Origin: Branchiostoma floridae
Lineage: Eukaryota; Chordata; Leptocardii; Amphioxiformes; Branchiostomatidae
Direction of reading: 5' to 3'
Assembly: GCF_000003815.2 (NCBI RefSeq)
Contig: NC_049988.1
Coordinates: 16,693,445 to 16,721,961 of the forward strand
DNA length: 28,517 bases
Below the pieces are notes generated by a model. That model did not search any database, was not told the DNA's origin, and worked only from the letters and a program-made list of their open reading frames with translations. Of this stretch, positions 9,541 to 19,480 are shown piece after piece; position 1 is the first letter of the stretch; each line of letters starts with the position of its first letter. The translations under genes were made by a program, and so were the position numbers.

Positions 9541-9580
9541 CTGCATGACGTAGAAGACGAACTTGCAGAGGAATTCATCA
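9541..9580 (-). pseudogene. Duplicated GPCR exon-1 end with splice donor (copy 3)
   Basis: On the minus strand this reads EFLCKFVFYVMQ followed by GT (9540-9539), nearly identical to the end of the real exon (EFLCKFVFYFMQ). The homology covers only about 40 bases of exon plus, across the MITE, the following intron. Upstream residues are unrelated, so it is a partial duplicate rather than an alternative exon. Confidence 0.6.
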
Positions 9581-9866
9581 TTCAACATCATAATGATAGA
9601 AACAGAATTCATCCCGGAAAAACGTCCTGACGAATTACCCCCTAATAACGACTCCCACCCTTGTCTGGCGCTTATATCCAGAGTGGATTGGTGCAGAAAC
9701 TCCCAGCCTTAAAGATCTGCCGTGTTGTTATGATCTTTATTTCCATGTTCTTGACCACATGGGCTAAATGAAGTGATTCTATAGTATTGCATGGAATACT
9801 AAAGACTAGATACGAATTTAAAAGACGAATTTAGGATACCCCGCGCGTTAAATGAACTAGCGTTAC

Positions 9867-9900
9867 CTGCATGACGTTGAAGACGAACTTGCAGAAGCAT
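9867..9900 (-). pseudogene. Duplicated GPCR exon-1 end with splice donor (copy 2)
   Basis: Minus strand reads FCKFVFNVMQ then GTAACG. It is 326 bases from copy 3, and both are followed by AACGCTAGTTCA, the end of the MITE at 9314-9537. So copies 2 and 3 share a later ancestor than either does with the true exon. An in-frame stop lies about seven codons upstream. Confidence 0.6.
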
Positions 9901-10012
9901 CCAGGCGTTCTTCAGTTATGCCGGTGTTCTACACACATACATACATACATACACACGCTACCCAAAATATAACCCTGGCAAAGGTAAAAACAGCTACATG
10001 AGTCAATCCTAC

Positions 10013-10357
10013 CTGCATGAAGTAGAAGACGAACTTGCAGAGGAACTCTCCAAACTCCCAGGAGTGGCTGACAATCTTGGCGGCTGAGAAGGGCACACAG
10101 CAGATGAGAAAGGCCAGGTCAGTCACCGCCAGGTTCACGATGTAGTAGTTGGTGACGGTTCGCATCTCCCTGTGCCGCCACACCAGGTAGATGACAAGCC
10201 CGTTGCCGGCGATGCCCACCAGGCAGATGATGGAGTACACCAGCGGGACGACAATCGCCCTGGCCCCGAGGCCTGGCGTTGCCGGCACGGTGATGTTCGC
10301 CGTCGTGAAATCCGCCGTGTCGTTGCCGCCGAAACCCAACGATTCGTTCGACCACAT
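10013..10357 (-). CDS. Class A GPCR, kisspeptin/galanin/allatostatin-A receptor-like, first coding exon
   Basis: This exon encodes 115 residues, ending in phase 0 at CAG|GTAGGA (donor GT at 10012-10011). The extracellular N-terminus (about 36 residues) has three N-glycosylation sequons (N4-E-S, N12-D-T, N21-I-T). TM1 follows with the G-N of position 1.50 in GIAGNGLVIYLV. Intracellular loop 1 leads to TM2, which contains the sodium-site Asp in NLAVTDLAFLICCVPF. Extracellular loop 1 has the family Trp (SHSWEFGEF), and the disulfide Cys of TM3 is in FLCKFV. TM2 and the CCVPF / CKFV phrases resemble kisspeptin receptors most, with galanin and allatostatin-A receptors close. These bind amidated neuropeptides and couple to G proteins at the plasma membrane. 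TM3-TM7 exons were not found in the 10 kb downstream, so the intron is long, or the gene is broken or lies partly outside. The exon is GC-rich against AT-rich surroundings. Confidence 0.88.
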
Positions 10358-10596
10358 TGCTTTTCAGGCGAAATGCATCGTTTGGTAAACTAATGGCTAG
10401 GATTAAAGACTGGGCTCAGCAAACAGAGTGTTTACGGCGTGTTTACGACACCGCAGACGCTGGACACTGTGTGTAATGATCTGGTAAAACCTGTACTTAT
10501 ACCTGGTACATTACTGCCAGATTAGGGGCAGGCCGCTAATAACAGCGCGCGTCTAAGTGATCATGTGACGAAGGATGAAGAAAAGCCCGCCTTCTT
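10358..10596. other. Upstream region of the GPCR exon
   Basis: Presumed 5' leader and promoter of the minus-strand receptor gene. No clear TATA or Inr. A CpG-bearing stretch (GCGCGCGTC at about 10546) and an imperfect palindrome TGTACTTATACCTGGTACA (10492-10510) are the only features seen. Confidence 0.35.
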
Positions 10597-11130
10597 GAGG
10601 TGCACTCTCACTGCACTTGCGTCAAGCTTGGGGCACTGCGGGGTTCAAAAGATACTCAGCGAGATAAAGAACGAATTTTCTTACTTTTTTTGTGTATTTT
10701 GTTGCCTTCTAAGTCATACTTTTACGTATTACGCAATATCTGAATTATAAAAAAAGGGCAAAAATAACAAAACAGTGACGCAGTGAACGAACCCCTTGAA
10801 TAGTGCCACAAGCTTGATACAAGTGCAGTGAGAGTGTACATTTAGTAGCTTGGCCACTCCACTCGCTGCTATCTCTACGGTGCTAGATGCTTGTCCACCC
10901 AGGTCATTAGCGAATTCGAACGACGGGGAATATTTCCCCAAGCGGCACTGTTGTGTTATTTTCGGCGATTTTGTTATGAATTAGAAATTGCGTTTTACAT
11001 AAAAGTATGACTTAAAAGACAAAAAATATACAAAACGCAAGAAAATTTGTTCTTTATCTCTGAAATTCGTTATGTCATCCACGAACTCCGCAGGGACGCA
11101 ACACAAGTGCTGTGAAAGTCCATCTTTAGC
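10597..11130. mobile_element. Fold-back (long inverted repeat) element
   Basis: The left arm (10597-10752) carries GTGCACTCTCACTGCACTTG and then AGATAAAGAACGAATTTTCTT..AAGTCATACTTTTA. The latter returns as its complement at about 10975-11063 (TAAAAGTATGACTTA .. TTGTTCTTTATCT). The first block returns twice inverted: well conserved at 10793-10843 (CAAGTGCAGTGAGAGTGTAC) and diverged at about 11064-11125. No coding frame. A three-armed inverted structure with a central extra arm is the notable point. Confidence 0.7.
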
Positions 11131-11744
11131 TAGAAAGTCTTACCTTAAGAAATAGGTGTATGTGTAGCAGACTAGCTAGGCTAGGCAAAGAACCACCAAG
11201 CCGACCGGCTTTCGCACAAGCAATGTACGGTTATTTCATTATATTTGCAGAAATTATGATATAGATATTCTTGCAAAATGCGTTTGATGGCAGTTGTCAG
11301 TATTTAGGCTAGTATTTGAGGGCAAATTGTAACGGTTTTTATTTTTGAGATAATGACATGGGTTTTTTCTCCACTTCCCCATAGGCATACATGCATTACC
11401 GGGGTATATTGTAACCGTGTAGTCCCCCTGCTCTATTAAGCCGTCCACGGTGGGAAATCCACCATTAGTTTCTGAACGCGGGGGCGTACTCGTGATCAAC
11501 AGCCTTGCCCTCTTACATTGGTTTTATTGGTCATTCTCTTTTAATGTTGCCCTACATTCCATTTCTGAAACGCCTCATTAATCAGTATGGCCAGTGATTT
11601 GTTTGTTTTTGTAAGTATACTTACAAGATATATACATACCGATTTTAGCTAATGTCTGTCTCACTGATTTAAGAGTTTAGGATGCACTACTTATATTTGC
11701 TGACAATTTGAAATGTTCTTATATGGGTGTTGATTGATTTTCAT

Positions 11745-11830
11745 TCAGGTAGCATCAGGTACGAGTATAGGTACAGGTACAGGTACAGAGGTTTAGGTAC
11801 AGGACCGGACTTGTACCTGAATGATCTTGA
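11745..11830. repeat. AGGTAC-iterated short repeat
   Basis: Successive GGTACAGGTACAGGTACAG units ending in GGACCGG and TGTACCTGAA; a cousin of 6215-6302. Confidence 0.6.
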
Positions 11831-11915
11831 TATTACTTGTACTTTAAACGAAACAGAACTGTTTGAAGCTGTACGGTATCGATATTTACGGGGCTATTTG
11901 ATAACTCACCTCACC

Positions 11916-12000
11916 GCGGGTTGTGTCCTTAGCTTTACTTGCTGATCTACATCTCTGGCTACGAATGTAGATCAATAGTAAAGCTAAGCACACAACCCGC
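11916..12000. repeat. 85-base near-perfect hairpin
   Basis: GCGGGTTGTGTCCTTAGCTT...CTACAT (11916-11952) pairs with 11965-12000 with only a few mismatches and a 12-base loop. Its length is in the microRNA-precursor range, but the arms are more perfect than usual for that class and no conserved seed is recognised. A short palindromic MITE is the alternative. Confidence 0.65.
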
Positions 12001-12365
12001 CGAATGTTCAACTTCTCCGTACGTTTTTGGGGAGACTACGTCCGCCACGTATATCTGAAAACGTTCAGTCTGTATAGGGCAGGCGCGTCGCCCGTACTGG
12101 CACGTAGGGGGGGGGGGGGTACTTATCACTTACGGATCCAAAAAGATTGCCGATGATTTGGCACGTAATTAGCACGTATTTGCACGTTTGTGCCCTTAGC
12201 TTAAAGACTTTTACATGACCCACTTTCAGTAAAATGTTCCTATGGAGACCAGGACCAGCCTGATCAAATTGGCCTTCACCCTCTAAACTACCAGTAGCAG
12301 TGTGAGACCGCATTCAACGTTATCAGTAGTTGAATGTATGCTAGTGTGTACATTATCTTTCTTCA
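12001..12365. other. Intergenic with poly-G tract
   Basis: No gene seen. A run of about 12 G ends at 12118. The phrase ATCAGTAGTTGAATGTATGCT at about 12322 is repeated with changes at about 12688, on the far side of the GA tract. Confidence 0.4.
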
Positions 12366-12582
12366 GACAGAGAGAGAGAGAAAGAGAGACAGAGAGACAG
12401 AGACAGAGACAGAGAGACAGAGAGACAGAGAGACAGAGAGAGACAGAGACAGTGAGACAGAGAGACAGAGAGAGAGAGAGAAAAAGAAAGAAAAAGAGAG
12501 AGAGACAGAGAGAGAGAGAGAAAGAGAGAAAGAGGGAGAGAGAGAGACAGAGAGACAGAGAGACAGAGAAAGAGAGAGGGAC

Positions 12583-12613
<31 letters not shown>

Positions 12614-12618
12614 AAGAA
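12366..12618. repeat. (GA)n / GAGAGACA microsatellite
   Basis: Purine tract of about 250 bases of AGAGAC and AGAGAA units. It opens all frames (Arg-Glu or Leu-Ser repeats), which are artefacts. Confidence 0.97.
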
Positions 12619-13059
12619 TATTCGCAACCATTTTGCATTAATGCTAACCTGGACCCTGAACAGAGCGCAGGAAAGAAAACTCACTCTATCAGTAGTTAAA
12701 TTCATGCTACGGTCACAATTGAGAAAGCGACCCTTGATTTTCTTTTATACTCGGAGTTAAAAGCAACCCTGGACCAGACGGCAAATAGGCGATGCGATTT
12801 AATCGAGAAAATACCGACAGATACACCCCCTCTCTCTCACACACACACACAAACCGGATGTCGGCAGTCCACTGGGAAAAATTTGTTGTTTAAGAACACG
12901 ACCGGGCACTGGCGTATTTGTAACCGTAGCATCAGCAGGGAACGACCGGCAAACTTTCCAATCTCCACGTGGGACCTCTGTAGTCTCTTTTTCTCTGTAG
13001 TCAATTTTCTCTTTTGACTGTTATTTTTCATTTGCTAATCAACTTTGTAACAAACATTG

Positions 13060-13775
13060 TCCGACCAGCGACACATTGATATGCAAATTCTATTCCTGGG
13101 AATTCGTAGTGTATTCTAGAAATTCTTACTGCATTCCAAATACTCTTTTGGTCACATTCGGGCAGGATTCGAAGTGGCTTGCCGTTTCGATTCTCCATTG
13201 AATGAGATAAGAATGTTTCGAATAATGTTGGAATGCCACGAAAAATATCTAAAATGCGGTAAGAATGTTTAGAATACAGTACGAATTGCCAGGAATCGCC
13301 AGGAATAGTACAAATTTTCATTCTGACGGCATTCCAGCTCATTCATGCTTTCGTGTGAAAGGGGCTTAAGCGAGGTCACTGACTTGTAGCATCGCGAGGT
13401 TGATCTAATAAGCCCGCGTCTTTCCTGAAAATGCAATTAATCTTTACAAAAACGGCATCACGGAGAAAAACATCTGTTACCGTTTCGAAAGTAGCTCTTT
13501 CGCAAAATCTGTTGGGAAATCTGTGATTTGTCCTGCTCAAATTGAAATGCATTTAACTGCTTGACCGTATTTAACGGCATTCCAACGTTTTTCGAAACAT
13601 TTTGATCTCATTAGATATGAAACGGCAAGCCACCTCAAATCCTACCAGAATATGACCAAAAGAATATCTGGAATGCATTGAGAATGTGAGTACAAATTAC
13701 ACAGGAATGGACAAAGAATAGTTATTCTGGCGGCATTTCGACTCATTCCTTTTCGTGTGAAGGGGATATAAGGTC
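13060..13775. mobile_element. TIR DNA-transposon complex
   Basis: A block at 13145-13245 (TTTGGTCACATTC, GTGGCTTGCCGTTTC, AATGTTTCGAA, TTGGAATGCC) returns inverted at about 13570-13665. A terminal phrase TTTCGTGTGAAAGGGGC at about 13350 returns as a direct repeat TTTTCGTGTGAAGGGG at about 13752, both after GACGGCATTCC / GGCGGCATTTC. This looks like two or more related copies in opposite orientation, with a GTGTGAAAGGGGC-type end. No transposase frame. Confidence 0.6.
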
Positions 13776-14330
13776 CATTTGGAATTCTCACCCGAATGTG
13801 CTACGAATTTTGCAAATTCTTCATTCTGGATGGATCTGCTTGAATCCTGTTGATTCGACTTCAGTGGGAAGGCCCCGTAACCGTTGACCGTGCGCGGGCG
13901 GTATCGCATTCCTTAGCATCAAAGTGATCCCTGAGCGCAGTTTCCTTTGATGGACCTCAATCACGTCACATGAAATTGATACTTCAATTGAATCATTTTC
14001 GAAAAAATAACTTCATTAAAAATCATATTAATACTTTTAGAGGCTGATTTCAAAAATAAAAAAACAACATACAAATCTACACCGCTCTTTTCTAACATCA
14101 AAAACTAAAACTTCAAAAATCACAAAGGCCTTTTTGGTTTATCGTCGGCTGATTCTGCTTGATTCCGTCAAAATGACTATTCTTTGTATTTTCCTGGGCA
14201 TTCGTAATGTACTGTACTTATTCTTCAAGGTGCATTTGAAATGGAGAAATGTCCAATTCTTCATTCCGGCTGGTTCTGCTTAATCCCTGCTGATTCGGTT
14301 TCAGTGTGAAGACACTTTATCAAATCCGCC
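13776..14330. mobile_element. Further diverged pieces of the same family
   Basis: ATTCTTCATTCTGGATGG..CTGCTTGAATCC..TGATTCGACTTCAGTG (about 13815-13865) is repeated at about 14256-14308 (TTCTTCATTCCGG..CTGCTTAATCC..TGATTCGGTTTCAGTG). Phrases such as GCATTCGTAATGTA also match the block at 13100. An AT-rich stretch between them has no recognised content. Confidence 0.5.
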
Positions 14331-14763
14331 TGCAACAATGTCAGTTCGCAGCCGTCAGTTCGCAACAAGGTTCAAGTCGTTCCACAACATTTGAATGTTA
14401 TTAATCTTGATAGCCTAATAGTATTTAAAATCGTATTCCTAACATAATTATACTCCTTTGGCGTAAAAATCTTTGTCAGTGCGAAAGACAAACCCGGCGG
14501 CAGAGGAACATGGGGCCGCATAAACCTGACAGCCCGATGATTTTTTTATGATACGCCGTACGGTACAGTTATATACGCGGCGTGCACAGGTAGAAGTATG
14601 ATTATGTTAGGAATACGATTTCTAATACTACACATGTATTAGGATATCAAGATCAATAACATACAAATTGACTTGTACCTTGTTGCGGAAAGACTTGTAC
14701 CTTAATTGTTGCGAAAAGGCTTTCCTTGTTGCGAACTGACTGTTGCGAACTGACATTGTTGCA
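14331..14763. mobile_element. 433-bp MITE with long terminal inverted repeats
   Basis: TGCAACAATGTCAGTTCGCA at the left end is the exact complement of the right end, and the next bases (GTCAGTTCGCAACAAGG) pair too. Further in, TAATCTTGATA..CCTAATA and ATCGTATTCCTAACATAAT pair with 14609-14665. Arms are roughly 120-165 bases with a central unique part containing a GCCGTACGGTAC palindrome. No ORF. Confidence 0.8.
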
Positions 14764-14812
14764 AAACAACCTGTTACCCCTGGAGATTAATGACGTTACG
14801 ATTCTTATTTGG

Positions 14813-15290
14813 CTCGGCAGGACCTCCGGTATCCCGCGGCACTTCTTCGACACACTGGACTTCTGTTTATTCCATTTTTCTAAAAACCGCAAAAACATCA
14901 TTACAGTCGAGATAACTCGATAAAAATGGGAATATAGACTTCCTGATTCTTTTTATTAGATTATCATTGGGGTTATGAGTCTCATCGGCTTCATCGGAAA
15001 AACATCATTAGTGTCAAAATAGCTCTTTTATGTTGTTGTTGTACGAACTGAAATACGTATACGTAACAACACACGGAGTTACAGGAAGTAACCAGCGGTT
15101 ACAGGAGAACAAGAAATATCTAGGGCGCTTGTGAACTTCCTTGTTATGTCACAGCCCTTCTCGCTATAACACATGGGGTTCAACAAGTCCCAAACCACTT
15201 GCGTGTCCCAGCTTGATGACATTGACATCTCCAAGAAGACCAGTTGTCTTTAGACTGTGTACCACACGACTTTTTATGGTTACAAGCCCA
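14813..15290 (+). repeat. Iterated module, copy 1
   Basis: First of five imperfect direct copies. Landmarks in order: TATCCCGCGGCACTTCTTC, ACATCATTACAGTCGA, GTTACAGGAGAACAAGAAAT, CCCAAACCACTTGCGTGTC, GACATCTCCAAGAAGAC. It contains a second ATCGGAAAAACATCATTAG start at about 14993. No open frame conserved between copies; identity of the module unknown. Confidence 0.6.
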
Positions 15291-15539
15291 AGTTAAGTGT
15301 CCGTAAAAGTCAAGTTTCTGCAATGTACCCGGCCACTTGGTTTTGTTAGTAGAGCAGAGAAACTATTTCCCGTTTAGCTCGACAACAGTGTCCCGCAAAT
15401 TTTACCCTTCGTTGGGTCAGCTTCTGAGATAGCTGTGGAAGTCTTCCATAAACTGTTTTAAGTGTAGCATGTTTGTGTCCAAGATGTATTCTTTGCTCGG
15501 CGAATTGACTTTGTACAAGTCTTATCTAATCTGTTCTGG

Positions 15540-16195
15540 AGTCTCACCGGGTTCATCGAAAAAACATAATTACTGTCGAAATAACTCTTTTATGTTGTTG
15601 TTGTTCGAACTGGAATACGTATCAACATACGGAGCCAAGAGAGGTTACTAGCGGCAGGGCTCGAAATACCCACTTGCCCACTTGAAAATGCAATCTCATT
15701 TTGCTTGGCGCAACTTAATTTCAAACCCAGGTTGCACACTACGCAACCTAAATTTTGCAGTTGGAACACTGCTTTTCCTCCACCTACGTGCAAAAGCTTT
15801 TGTATTTATTTTTTGATAACATAAAACATATTACATAGTTACATATAACTGGAAGAAAGGATAAGGAATAAGTAGCTGATTTGAAGAAAGTAACAACTTA
15901 AAAGTAGGGCAACCTGAAATGTTGATGGCGCAACCTGGCTTTTAACTCAGGTTGCCACTTGGACAACCTGGCTGAAAAAAGTATTTCGGGCCCTGGCTAA
16001 GCGGTTATTTGAGGAACAAGACATGTCTGTGTGAATCTCCCGCGAGTCATGCCATAGCCCTGGCCTTATCATTAGCTATAACACCTGGTGTTCAACAAGT
16101 CCCAAACCACTTCCGTGTCGCAGCTTGATCGATGTCATGGACATCTCCGAGTAGACAAGTGGTCTATTACCCTAGTCTGTGTAACACAAACTCCG
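15540..16195 (+). repeat. Iterated module, copy 2 (interrupted by a hAT-like element)
   Basis: Starts at GGGTTCATCGAAAAAACAT and contains TACTGTCGAAATAACTC, TTATGTTGTTGTTGTTCGAA, then (after the insertion) GCGGTTATTTGAGG, TTCAACAAGTCCCAAACC and GACATCTCCGAGTAGACAAG. These match copy 1 in order. Confidence 0.6.
15655..15995. mobile_element. hAT-like non-autonomous element in module copy 2
   Basis: Ends CAGGGCTCGAAATAC and GTATTTCGGGCCCTG are inverted repeats with the CAGGG start typical of hAT. Flanks carry CTAGCGG (left) and CTAAGCGG (right), an imperfect 7/8-bp duplication as hAT makes. Module copies 3 and 4 read TTACAAGCGG uninterrupted at the same place, an empty site. Inside, GCAACCTGG/CAGGTTGC phrases form inner inverted repeats. 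No transposase. Confidence 0.75.
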
Positions 16196-16347
16196 CTGTC
16201 CAGGGCTGTAACTGGCCTCTCCCCGGCCGACGGATGTTGGACGGGCTGCTATAAGCGATATTTAGTCAGGCTATCTATTACCCCTGTCACATTTCCGAAC
16301 CGGGGCCAGGCCTGGCAGCTTTCGGGAATGAAAAGTATGATATAATA

Positions 16348-16568
16348 CCCCCTGTCACATCATCCACGATCTTCGGGAGTATCGATGGAAGTCGGCCATA
16401 TTTAAGATCGACAGAGGGTTGCGCGTATTTTTCACCTGAAAACAGTCCCTGTCACATATGAGAAATACTTTGTACCTTGTACAACTGTTCTACAATAAAG
16501 TTATTATTACTAGCGAGGCTCGGGCGATTGCCGCAGAATCGTCGTCAGATCGATTTTCGTGACAGGGG
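16348..16568 (+). mobile_element. TA-target MITE-1, copy 1
   Basis: TIRs CCCC(C)TGTCACAT and GTGACAGGGG lie between TA dinucleotides (16346-16347, 16569-16570). Interior landmarks: CACGATCTTCGGG, TTTTTCACCTGAAAA, CAATAAAGTTATTATTA, GCGAGGCTCGGGC. TA duplication suggests a Tc1/mariner-type source. Directly before it, TTACCCCTGTCACATTTCCG (about 16275) is the end of a second related element. Confidence 0.75.
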
Positions 16569-16604
16569 TATTAGGAACTCAATAACTACCCGCGTAGTAA
16601 AATC

Positions 16605-16935
16605 CATACTCGAGCACAACCAGAAGCAATTACAATAAGAAATGATACACTTTGAAGTAGAATGATAACGTTATAAGCTTTGAAGTAAAATGATACCTAC
16701 AAGACAAGGTGAATTTGATTGAAACAGTAGTAGGACATTTGTCATTCCGCGGCACTTCTACGTCACACAGGAGAATTATTTTTGTTTCATCTTTCTGAGA
16801 ACCTCCAAACTAACATTACTGTCAAAATGACTTGATAACAACAGGTAAAACGACCTAATTTCATGTTGCTTTTTTTGTACTTGACTACAAAACAACAGTC
16901 GAGGTTACAAGCGGTTATATGAGGGATTCGAACAT
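16605..16935 (+). repeat. Iterated module, copy 3
   Basis: Contains CACAACCAGAAGCAA, CATTCCGCGGCACTTCTACG, AACATTACTGTCAAAATGACT, ACGACCTAATTTCATGTTG and GGTTACAAGCGGTTATATGAG. It diverges after that into unique sequence up to about 17100. Confidence 0.6.
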
Positions 16936-17104
16936 GAAATATCTGGAGTAGTCTAGACGATTTTGGTGCAACAATTGTGCAAAATGTGGCAAAAGCATGA
17001 AACTTGTGTTTTGTACAACAATGCTAGGGGTGGTGCCAAAAGAAACTTGCCTTGACATGACAACGGTTGCTAGGCACTTTTGTGAACTGCAAATGTGTAC
17101 TAAA

Positions 17105-17543
17105 TAAACTCCATACAGGAGCGCAACCAGAAGCAACAAAAAATTATGAACTTTGAAGTAAGATGATATGTAACGTCACAGTCCATGGTAAATATAGAAA
17201 TTTGATTGACACAGCAGGATCGTAGGCATCCCGCGGCACTTTTGCGTCACATAAGATGATTATTTTTCTATCATTTCTCCAAAACATCATTACTGTCGAA
17301 ATAAATTGATACCAATGGGTACAATGAACCTATTTCGTGTTTCTTTTTTTGGTATTTGACTACGTAACAACACTTACAAGCGGCTACAGAAGACAAGAAA
17401 TATTTGGAATGCTTGTGAATCTCCTGTCCATACCACAGCCCGAGCCTTATTATCAGCTATAACTGTCAGTTGATGTCCAACACGTCCCAAGCAACTTGGG
17501 TGTCCCAATTTGCGGTTATTGACATCGCCGAGATAGTTGTCTA
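17105..17543 (+). repeat. Iterated module, copy 4
   Basis: Contains GCAACCAGAAGCAA, GCATCCCGCGGCACTTTTGC, AAAACATCATTACTGTCGAA, TTACAAGCGGCTACAGAAGA, CAACACGTCCCAAGCAACTT and GACATCGCCGAGATAGTTGT. It is the most complete uninterrupted copy, and so serves as the empty-site reference for the insertions in copies 2 and 5. Confidence 0.65.
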
Positions 17544-17545
17544 TA

Positions 17546-18030
17546 CAGTCAAACCTGTATTAGTGGCCACCTTTGCATAGCAGCGACGTGGCCATAGTGG
17601 CCACTTTTTGTCGGTCCCTTGGATTCGTAATGGTTAAGAAATAGGCTTCGCGGCCACCTGTCCAACGCGGCCACGGCCACACGATTTCCGGTCCCGTTGA
17701 TACAGAAACACTGCCTATTGCAACCATACTGCAGCCTTATGTCACCCTGCACCGAGTTTGAAACTTAAGCTAGCGAGGATTTGGAGTTCCTGACAGGGCC
17801 ATTTTGGCGGTAGCAGAAGGTCTGCTTGCCTTGAGCATTAAACTGCAAGTCATTGTTGGTGAATTTACCGATCGAGACAATGTTACTTGGTGAGAAATAT
17901 TATTGGAAACTGAAATCATGTGTATCTTGCTCATGGTCAATTAATCAACATTTTCTCTATAGTGGCTACCTGTCTATAGTGGCCATATTTCTCCAGTTCC
18001 TTGAGTGGTCGCTATAGACAGGTTTGACTG
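17546..18030. mobile_element. Tigger/pogo-like MITE
   Basis: Ends CAGTCAAACCTGT and ACAGGTTTGACTG sit between TA dinucleotides (17544-17545, 18031-18032). The CAGT..AACCT start and TA duplication are of pogo/Tigger type. Subterminal AGTGGCCA motifs occur several times at both ends. 485 bases, no transposase frame. Confidence 0.8.
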
Positions 18031-18044
18031 TACATACATACATA

Positions 18045-18260
18045 ACGCTAGCTCACCTTTATCTGGCAGATAGCCTATATCCGTTGAATTGATATAAAAA
18101 AAACAGGGTAGTCTATCAAATCGACGGACTTTTTTTTCAAACTGTAAGATCTTAAAAACATTGCAGGTTATACCACTGTGCGTCAAGTTAACATTCCTAA
18201 CTACAAAGTTTAAAAAAAACTACGGATAGAGGTTATCCACGGAAAAAGGTGAACTAGTGT
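18045..18260. mobile_element. MITE of the ACGCTAGTTCACC family
   Basis: ACGCTAGCTCACCTTTATC..ATAGCCTATATCCGT at the left pairs with ACGGATAGAGGTTATCC..AAGGTGAACTAGTGT at the right. The left side has TA (18043-18044); the right TA is lost. Same family as the insert at 9314-9537. Confidence 0.7.
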
Positions 18261-18283
18261 TTCATACACACATGTACAACAAT

Positions 18284-18830
18284 CTTTATTGACACGACAA
18301 AAGTACAGCGACTTTCGTAAGGTCTACATGTATAACAACTACTTACAGTACAACTAAACACACATATATGGATATTTATAGGTATGAATAAATCAACATA
18401 TAGGGTCTAGCATGTCATTAACACTATCATAATTAGTGCTACGGTATAAACATTCGTGGATATATTTTCCTACTTGTACACTGTGAGGGTTATCGCCTCC
18501 CAGAATGTAGTTGAATTTATCTATCGAACAGAGAGTAGCAAATTCTTTAGAGCAAGCGGAAAGTAATGTGAACAGCTCTGTGCGTTTATCATTATATCGA
18601 GAACAATCCATAACAAAGTGACGTTCGTCTTCGATCTCATTTCGGCAAAATGGACAAAACCTCTGGTCACGGGGAATTTTAGTATATCTTCTGGCTTCAA
18701 TATTTAGTTTGTGACTACAGATTCTTATCTTTGTAATTGCTCTACATACATAACCTTTATTTTGACTGGATGGCCCTGTCGGCCAAAGCCGTTCTTCCCA
18801 GAAGTCCAGTGTGAAGAGGGGAGGGGGGGT
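18284..18830 (-). pseudogene. LINE (non-LTR retrotransposon) ORF, 5'-truncated C-terminal end
   Basis: The minus-strand frame 18833-18393 encodes 146 residues. From about residue 16 it matches the C-terminal tail of non-LTR reverse-transcriptase proteins, with HKLNIEARRYTKIPRDQRFC and the zinc-knuckle-like C60-x2-C63-x8-H72-x4-C77, which follows the RT domain in several LINE clades. RT and endonuclease domains are absent, as expected for a 5'-truncated insertion; the first ~15 residues are probably flanking sequence. The 3' UTR ends at AATAAAG (minus strand, 18290-18284). Clade not assigned. Confidence 0.75.
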
Positions 18831-18949
18831 CACGGGAACATAAATAAATTGATATGAAAATAAATAAACAAATACTTCACTATTAACAAATGATCCAAAA
18901 ATAATACATAATCATATTCCTAGTCCAAATCAGTCAGCATGCAAAAACC

Positions 18950-19262
18950 AAAGGTGTCATATGCAATCTCTAAAAGTCTTCAGACATGGAGCACGTCTTT
19001 CAGCCTCAGTAATGTTGTACCACACTAATTTTGGGATGGGGTGTCGGCCTGTTATGTTGCAGCACCTATAAAACCTGCTAGGTGGCCCGAAATGACAATA
19101 TTTCTTTAGGAACTTGGAATATGGACAACGGTCTTTTTGTATTTGTATGTTATGTATTGTGTTGATGTGATGTGACATGTATGTGCTATCCAGGGCCCCA
19201 CTGTAAAGCAGTGTGGTTACACTGAGTCGGGCTATCCCCGGCTAAAGAAACCAGAATAAAAA
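18950..19262 (+). mobile_element. Second retrotransposon 3'-end remnant
   Basis: Plus-strand TATCCAGGGCCCCACTGTAA, GAGTCGGGCTATCCCCGGC and a terminal AATAAAAAC look like the 3' end of a CR1/L2-like element. Frames are broken. The family is from general familiarity, not a domain. Confidence 0.45.
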
Positions 19263-19480
19263 CTTAATATACGTACTTAAAATTCCATTCTCTAGCACAA
19301 AGTCAACGACAAATGATGAAAGTAATATCATATCTACAGACAGGTAGGGTAGGTACAGACAATCAGGGTGAGATTAGACTTTTGATTGGCACAGCAGGAT
19401 CTCTGGTATCGTGCGGCACCTCTACGTCATACAGGATTATTCTTAGTCTTATTTTTCTGAAAATCTGAAACACATCATTA

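Noticed and set aside
10172-10393. Plus-strand and shifted-frame ORFs over the GPCR exon
   Set aside because: Antisense or out-of-frame shadows of a clearly coding minus-strand frame.
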